64,000 nt of DNA from Thamnaconus septentrionalis (taxonomy: Eukaryota; Chordata; Actinopteri; Tetraodontiformes; Monacanthidae): the NCBI GenBank assembly GCA_009823395.1, contig CM020510.1, positions 12,776,273-12,840,272 on the forward strand, written 5' to 3'. The notes beneath the pieces are model-generated. The model saw only the letters and a program-made list of their open reading frames with translations, was not told the DNA's origin and made no database searches. How positions within the stretch are numbered: position 1 is the stretch's first letter; every line of letters begins with the position of its first letter. The translations under genes and the position numbers were made by a program. This document shows positions 61,295 through 64,000 of this stretch, piece by piece.

Positions 61295-61490
61295 CACACA
61301 TCTGCCGTCTCAGTTCCACTCCCTGTCTGAGCCTGTCACACTCCGGTTTGAAACACAAACCCCGGCTCATTCATCACACAATGCCGTGCTAAAATACCGC
61401 CGACCCTGCCTCCCGAAAACGCAGCTTCTTCTCTTTTTTTTCCCCCTCTCCGAACTGTTAAATCCGTGACTCACCTGCGCTGCTTCGCAT
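50541..61490 (-). CDS. stard13: StAR-related lipid transfer protein 13 (DLC2), Rho GTPase-activating protein
   Basis: STARD13 stimulates GTP hydrolysis by RhoA-type GTPases at focal adhesions and membranes. Coding path: join(61490-61475, 59241-59170, 58226-58145, 56375-56312, 55186-53814, 53708-53538, 53243-53084, 52825-52627, 52509-52296, 51836-51722, 51595-51374, 51264-51047, 50951-50775, 50658-50541), 3201 nt, 1066 residues. All introns are GT-AG and all phases match. Order: SAM-like domain (about 7-75); Ser-rich linker with the tensin-SH2-type site YDNVPG (411-416), an LD-like motif LDDILLHV (438-445) and RRDSGVG (522-528); polybasic KFMKRMK (597-603); RhoGAP (about 612-800) with GLFRKSG, whose Arg (R651) is the catalytic finger; START (about 855-1060). 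The C-terminus GPETKI distinguishes STARD13 from DLC1 and STARD8. Human length is similar (about 1,100). It could be either teleost paralogue (stard13a/b). Confidence 0.95.
50775..50951 (-). CDS. stard13: stard13 exon 13 (START domain)
   Basis: Acceptor tatttaag|GTCATG at 50953-50952, donor GACTTGAA|gtgagt at 50774-50769; 177 nt with no stop. Encodes SWKTDLPKGSCSLSSVSIEH, then GGVRAIVLESNFLLEPCGSG and KSRLTHICRVDL(K). Confidence 0.94.
51047..51264 (-). CDS. stard13: stard13 exon 12 (START domain)
   Basis: Acceptor catccag|GTAGGG at 51266-51265, donor GTTCTCAG|gtgagt at 51046-51041; 218 nt. Encodes VGDGNPLRRWRVSVEV then EAPPSVVLNRVLRERHLWD, KQTEIFQYVLNRMPPHPSRD and FVVL(R), the core of the lipid-binding START fold. 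Confidence 0.95.
51374..51595 (-). CDS. stard13: stard13 exon 11 (linker to START)
   Basis: Acceptor gcacccatcag|ATCCCT at 51597-51596; donor TACAAGAAG|gttggt at 51373-51368, weak GT donor; 222 nt, exactly 74 codons. Encodes IPHEMVTQSRNSYVEADL, an acidic stretch EDDDGTY, and the START beginning (KSKYWVSCSSSDNTELYYKK). Confidence 0.94.
51722..51836 (-). CDS. stard13: stard13 exon 10
   Basis: Acceptor atcctccag|AGCCAT at 51838-51837; donor TTTGAG|gtagaa at 51721-51716, a weak donor; 115 nt. Encodes AMQKKYATGRPDQKDLNENL then AATQGLAHMIVECNRLFE. It ends the RhoGAP region. The following 126-nt intron is open in frame (see findings). Confidence 0.94.
52296..52509 (-). CDS. stard13: stard13 exon 9 (RhoGAP, second half)
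   Basis: Acceptor cttcttgtag|ACGTGC at 52511-52510, donor CCAAA|gtaatt at 52295-52290; 214 nt. Encodes VPKDQRLQAVQAAIMLM, DENREVLQTLLCFLSDV, VEENQMTPMNIAVCLAP and SLFHLNILKKD. The ENQMTPMN-AVCLAPSLF segment is typical of the GAP fold. Confidence 0.95.
52627..52825 (-). CDS. stard13: stard13 exon 8 (RhoGAP catalytic part)
   Basis: Acceptor cctgcag|GTGGGT at 52827-52826, donor TACCAAT|gtaaga at 52626-52621; 199 nt. Encodes VGLFRKSGVKSRIQALRQM, NYEDQSAYDVADMVKQFF and RDLPEPLLTSKL. The arginine in LFRKSG is the catalytic arginine finger of RhoGAPs, and its presence indicates an active enzyme. Confidence 0.95.
53084..53243 (-). CDS. stard13: stard13 exon 7 (RhoGAP start)
   Basis: Acceptor tctcttag|GTCTGT at 53245-53244; donor CAG|gttggt at 53083-53078, a weak GT donor; 160 nt. 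Encodes SVPKFMKRMKVPDYKDKNV and FGVPLIVHVQRSGQPLP, then QALRYLRSQCLDQ. The polybasic KRMK patch precedes the GAP fold. Confidence 0.94.
53538..53708 (-). CDS. stard13: stard13 exon 6 (pre-GAP region)
   Basis: Acceptor gctggcag|GCTGCG at 53710-53709, donor ACGTG|gtaagt at 53537-53532; 171 nt. Encodes (R)LRWPSFQ, then SAGQLSLLQKFSLLRLTAIM and EKYSLSNKHGWT(W), conserved between the linker and the RhoGAP fold. Confidence 0.94.
53814..55186 (-). CDS. stard13: stard13 exon 5 (long Ser-rich linker exon)
   Basis: The largest exon, 1373 nt; acceptor ccccaaag|AGTGAA at 55188-55187, donor AATCG|gtaaga at 53813-53808. It opens with SEDSDEEDL and KWTF...RRWSR, then a long Ser/Thr-rich linker with SVLTDLSEPEV, GMYLEDVDVF, DHKPGTFPKALSIESLSPT, the tensin-type YDNVPGSHLYASTGD, the LD-like LFPHLDDILLHV, QITLDFEGN and RRDSGVGASLTR. 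The linker is the regulatory and adhesion-targeting part of the family; phosphosites are expected but cannot be assigned here. The open frame runs 1.3 kb without a stop. Confidence 0.96.
55299..55665. mobile_element. Tc1-like miniature element (internal deletion)
   Basis: The left end accagccaaaggtttggacacacc (55303 on) and the inverted right end (55641-55662, ggtgtgtccaaacttgta) are the terminal inverted repeats of a very common fish Tc1/mariner element. TA flanks both sides. Inside, catcaaaactatgtatgaacac, ggaattatgtaag and agtgtaaaataactcaaac are known subterminal segments. The transposase ORF is missing, so this is a roughly 365 bp non-autonomous copy in stard13 intron 4. Confidence 0.8.
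56312..56375 (-). CDS. stard13: stard13 exon 4 (SAM domain, end)
   Basis: Acceptor ctttcag|ACGACT at 56377-56376, donor AAGAAA|gtaaga at 56311-56306; 64 nt. Encodes RLNTLNKCASMKLDV then HLPKKK. RLNTLNKCASMKLDV matches the family residue for residue. Confidence 0.94.
56376..58144 (-). other. stard13: stard13 intron 3
   Basis: A 1.8 kb intron. Most of it is ordinary AT-rich sequence. The part from 57080 to 57680 is GC- and CpG-richer and carries X-box-like sites (57384-57397 and 57564-57577, one to two mismatches). A + strand frame of 119 codons there shows no recognisable domain. Confidence 0.7.
58145..58226 (-). CDS. stard13: stard13 exon 3 (SAM domain, middle)
   Basis: Acceptor ctccttcag|ATTCCC at 58228-58227, donor TGTGCAG|gtaacg at 58144-58139; 82 nt. 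Encodes DSQFPIDISPVKRDHDFL then DRDLVEPLC(R), as in DLC1/STARD13. Confidence 0.94.
58227..59169 (-). other. stard13: stard13 intron 2
   Basis: A 0.94 kb intron with a poly-T run at about 58530-58551 and otherwise plain sequence. No coding or repeat match. Confidence 0.75.
59170..59241 (-). CDS. stard13: stard13 exon 2 (SAM domain, first part)
   Basis: Acceptor tgtcttgcag|AAATCG at 59243-59242, donor TTTGAAG|gtaata at 59169-59164; 72 nt. Encodes IEAKEACDWLRAAGFPQYAQ then LFE, the highly conserved start of the SAM-like domain of the DLC family. Confidence 0.94.
59745..60460. mobile_element. Possible DNA-transposon remnant
   Basis: Begins ccctttttccactgcaggaac and ends, inverted, in atttccaaggacttttattt with ccaggaa close by. 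Motifs of the type 'ccactgcaggaac...' mark ends of non-autonomous Harbinger-like repeats in fish. The inside has no intact transposase. Tentative. Confidence 0.25.
61208..61290. repeat. (CT)n / (GA)n microsatellite, about 83 bp
   Basis: Pure CT on +, GA on the transcript strand. It sits about 180 nt downstream of candidate first exon A, in stard13 intron 1. The Ser-Leu and Glu-Arg open frames across it are artefacts. Confidence 0.97.
61475..61490 (-). CDS. stard13: stard13 candidate first coding exon A (MRSSA...)
   Basis: ATGCGAAGCAGCGCAG ends at the donor gtgagt (61474-61469) in phase 1. Joined to exon 2 it gives MRSSA-E-IEAKEACDW, so the family's EIEAKEACDW is restored exactly. An in-frame stop lies upstream (TAA about 50 nt away). 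The Kozak context is weak (C at -3). The upstream bases gacacag also resemble an acceptor, so this could be an internal exon of a longer isoform. Confidence 0.5.
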
Positions 61491-61586
61491 CTGTGTCACG
61501 GACAGAGTCAATGAGGAGAGCGACTTTGTTCCCCGGTCCGAGCAACAACTGAATAAATATTAACAGTTCTCTGTGTCCTTGGATCA

Positions 61587-61629
61587 GGGGTTAGGGGGGT
61601 GCGAGGGGAGGGGAGAGGAGGAGGGGGGG
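61587..61629 (+). promoter_or_regulatory. G-quadruplex-prone tract near stard13 first exon A
   Basis: Runs of gggg, gggggg, gggg, gggg and ggggggg are separated by loops of 1-9 nt, so more than four G-runs are available. It lies about 100 nt upstream (in the gene's sense) of the ATG at 61490, on the template strand of stard13. Confidence 0.55.
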
Positions 61630-62653
61630 AGGTTGCATCAACTGATTAGACTGTTAACCAGCAGTTGAGTCAACATGCGGGAGAGCCTCTCCGCCTGATT
61701 CCCACCTGGAGCTGAGGGCTCCTCTGTCCGGCCAGCGCATCCCTCCCTGGTCTGTTCCACTCACCCAGTGAGAACACGGCCAGGTCGTCCCCCCTCGTTG
61801 CGGTGGGACAGCCCGGACCGCCGGGAGCACGTAACACGAGCTGGGAATTCCTCGCTGCTTGGCATTCTGTAACGCGACGCCGAGACATTCTGTCCTCTCA
61901 TTCTCTCGGAGGGAAATACTCTCCGCTGGATTAGAAAGGCTGGGCGGGCACGGTGCCAGTGAGGGAGATCTTGTGTTTGCTCTCGACAACCCCCTCGGCT
62001 TTTAAAACTGTGTACAGTGTGAAATTACAGTCTGACAAAAGGGGATGAGACCCGGTTGTCCTGCGCCCACAATTGGGCCCAGAACATCAAAAAGCCTTGC
62101 AGGACCGGCAGACGTATCTGTGGCATTGGGGCGATTCCTTTTCCTTTTTGTTTTGTTTTTTTTGTTTTTTTAAACAGTTCTCTTTATGCAACGTTCGCAG
62201 ACAAGAATGCCGGTTATGCAATTCATCGCCTCGATATTACACGTTACAAAAGTGCCGCGGGGTCACGGGCATGGCACACTTGGGAGGGATCGGCGCGCTA
62301 AAAAGAGAAAACCCCCGGCTGCCAAAAAGTGTGACAGTTTTAAAGGCTCGTTCGCATTCCTGCCTTTCACACGACCGCACAATGCACGGGTGAGATCTCG
62401 CAAAGGTTTTCGTGATTGCCCTTTTGTTTCGTCTGGAGGCCGCAGCCACCCGACGGTGACACACGCTAGACAAGTGAAGAAAGAAGGAAATGGGAGCCGT
62501 CCGTTCATCCACCCGAGTCGGGCCGCAGGTCAACGTAAACACAACACATCACCTCCCTGGCAGGAGGCGGCGGAAACACCGGCGTAAAACATCACGAGTT
62601 GCTTCCAGGAGCAGGAGTGTGTCTGCGCGTTTGCGTGTTTAAAATGTACTTAC

Positions 62654-62666
62654 GAGGTATTTTCAT
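62654..62666 (-). CDS. stard13: stard13 candidate alternative first exon B (MKIP...)
   Basis: ATGAAAATACCTC ends at a strong donor gtaagt (62653-62648), also in phase 1. Joined to exon 2 it gives MKIP-Q-IEAKEACDW. The Kozak context is better (A at -3), and an in-frame TGA lies about 60 nt upstream. It would be an alternative promoter or alternative first exon to 61475-61490, giving a 1065-residue protein. Confidence 0.45.
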
Positions 62667-64000
62667 GATATAGCCAGGTTCATATATCCATGGAGAATCA
62701 AAAGAGCGTCCCTCGACATGTCAGAGCATCTTCTCTCCCTGCCGGAGCCGCATTCCTGCTCGCTGTGAAGGCAGCCTGCAGTCTGAAGTCAGATCCAAGG
62801 CGACGTCTCTTCCCCTTTCTCCTCCTCTCTCACATCTGCCCCCAGCCCCCTGAGATCCCCCCTCCGCCCCCCGTGTGCCTTTCCCCACACTAAATCTCTC
62901 CATTAACCCACCCCCTTTGCCCCCTCCCCCATCCTTTTCCTCAGCTCCCGGCCCGGCTCTGCCCACGACAACTCTCTCAAACCTGCCTCAGCACATTTCA
63001 TTGGGCAAAGGTCTCCAGGATTGCGTCCTTGCCTCTCTGAAACTTTCCCATTTGCACATTTCCTGACATGTCTCTCTATTTTTTTCCTGTTTTGTTTTGT
63101 TTTGTTTTATTTATCTCAACCACCTTCGATGACTCCAGCTCCAGGGTACTCAAGTTCTCAAGTAGTCACAAGTGTGTGGGAAACGTCTTTCTTTTAAACA
63201 AACAAAAGGAGAGGCGTAGTTTTTCACTCCAGATGTTGCTCCTGCAGCTGAACGGAACAGAAATAAAAAAAAAATATGGGGAAAACCATGACATAAGCTG
63301 TCAGCCATCGGCAGCGGCAGTGAATCACGCAGTCGGCTCACAAGACGCGGCGCTTACGTCACACCATCGGGATGATGCAGCTGTCTGCTTCACCTTGGAT
63401 TCCAACCCCCAAGCCCCCCACCCCTCACCCTCCTCCCCGTCTGAGGCAGAATCAATGAATGAGGTGGATTGTGCGTTCCGTTTCATCCGTGACGCTGCGT
63501 CACATGATCCGTAACAAGGCCAAACTTATTCAATGGATTCTCACAAACACATAAAAATGAGACAGGCTTATTATTATTGGATAATTTTTAGAGAATGATG
63601 TTTTTTGTGATGAATCAGTTTTCAAGCCGATGGAGGAAAATGTTTGAGTTGTTTTGAAGCTAATTGAAAGTAAAAGAATAAAAGACTGACAGAGAAACAA
63701 ACTTTGCACTCCAAATGGACACAAATAAATGATTGAAGCAGTCTTGTAAAATCTATACCTCAAAAATTCCCAAGTTTCCCTGACTTTACCAGACAATGGC
63801 TCTGTCTGTTTCACTCCAAGGGAAACCACAGTGCAGCCCAATTTTTTAATTCATCACAAATGAGAAGCGAAATGTATGAAATTTGTCCATCACTTTGAAA
63901 CAAAGAATAGCGTATTCTGTTTCCGTTTCCATCTAATTGGATTTCTTTTTCCACATCAAGCTCTGCAAAGACTATTTTTTATTATTTCATACATATGGAT
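62667..64000. other. Upstream/intronic region of stard13, no gene seen
   Basis: C/T-rich at 62810-62960, then mixed sequence. It holds ttacgtca (63354-63361, CRE-like), the palindrome gtgacgctgcgtcac (63489-63503) and gtcacatga (63499-63507, MITF/TFEB type). Longer STARD13 isoforms start far upstream in other vertebrates, so this may be promoter of the short form and intron of a longer one. No coding match. Confidence 0.5.

Larger units (their letters stand above)
59242..61474 (-). other. stard13: stard13 intron 1
   Basis: It contains a likely DNA-transposon remnant (59745-60460), plain AT-rich sequence at 60700-61060, and the (CT)n tract at 61208-61290. No exon candidate was recognised. Confidence 0.65.

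Noticed and set aside
61065..61469. 134-codon frame with a (Ser-Leu)n run
   Set aside because: Artefact of the CT microsatellite.

Overview
This is vertebrate genomic DNA, almost certainly from a ray-finned (teleost) fish. The coding exons match the vertebrate neurobeachin and STARD13 families very closely, several stard13 introns are only 95-260 bp, and the dispersed repeats are of fish type: a Tc1-like miniature element, L2-like and Rex1-like LINE ends, and many long CA/GT tracts. There is no bacterial, organellar or viral gene content. Both genes lie on the minus strand, so they read from right to left. Layout: (1) 1-47381 is the 5' part of nbea (neurobeachin). Five coding exons are visible: 1 at 47130-47381, 2 at 4247-4478, 3 at 3551-3651, 4 at 3255-3350 and 5 at 1523-1644. 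They encode the N-terminal 267 residues; exon 6 onward lies left of the window. Intron 1 is about 42.6 kb and fills most of the window. It holds microsatellites, degenerate transposable elements, several inverted repeats, and a few CpG-rich or homeobox-core-rich stretches that could be regulatory. I recognise no other protein-coding gene in it. (2) 47382-49809 holds the nbea 5'UTR/CpG-rich promoter, a large fold-back element at 48107-48232, and unremarkable spacer. (3) 49810-62666 is stard13 (RhoGAP with SAM and START domains). A complete coding path of 14 exons can be followed from the ATG at 61490 to the stop at 50541, giving a 1066-residue protein with all splice phases consistent. A second candidate first exon lies at 62654-62666. 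(4) 62667-64000 is upstream or intronic sequence with CRE-like and MITF/TFEB-like motifs and no gene that I recognise. The two genes do not form an operon or a shared pathway. Neurobeachin is a BEACH-family scaffold for membrane trafficking, especially at synapses. STARD13 (DLC2) is a GTPase-activating protein for Rho. From memory, human STARD13 and NBEA also lie in one region (13q13), but far apart, with RFC3 between them and on opposite strands. Here they are in the same orientation, with about 3.2 kb between the stard13 stop and the nbea start. I found no previously undescribed molecular system. The best leads are the tight nbea-stard13 arrangement, the fold-back element in the nbea upstream region, the two phase-compatible stard13 first exons, an in-frame retainable stard13 intron, and possible regulatory segments in nbea intron 1.
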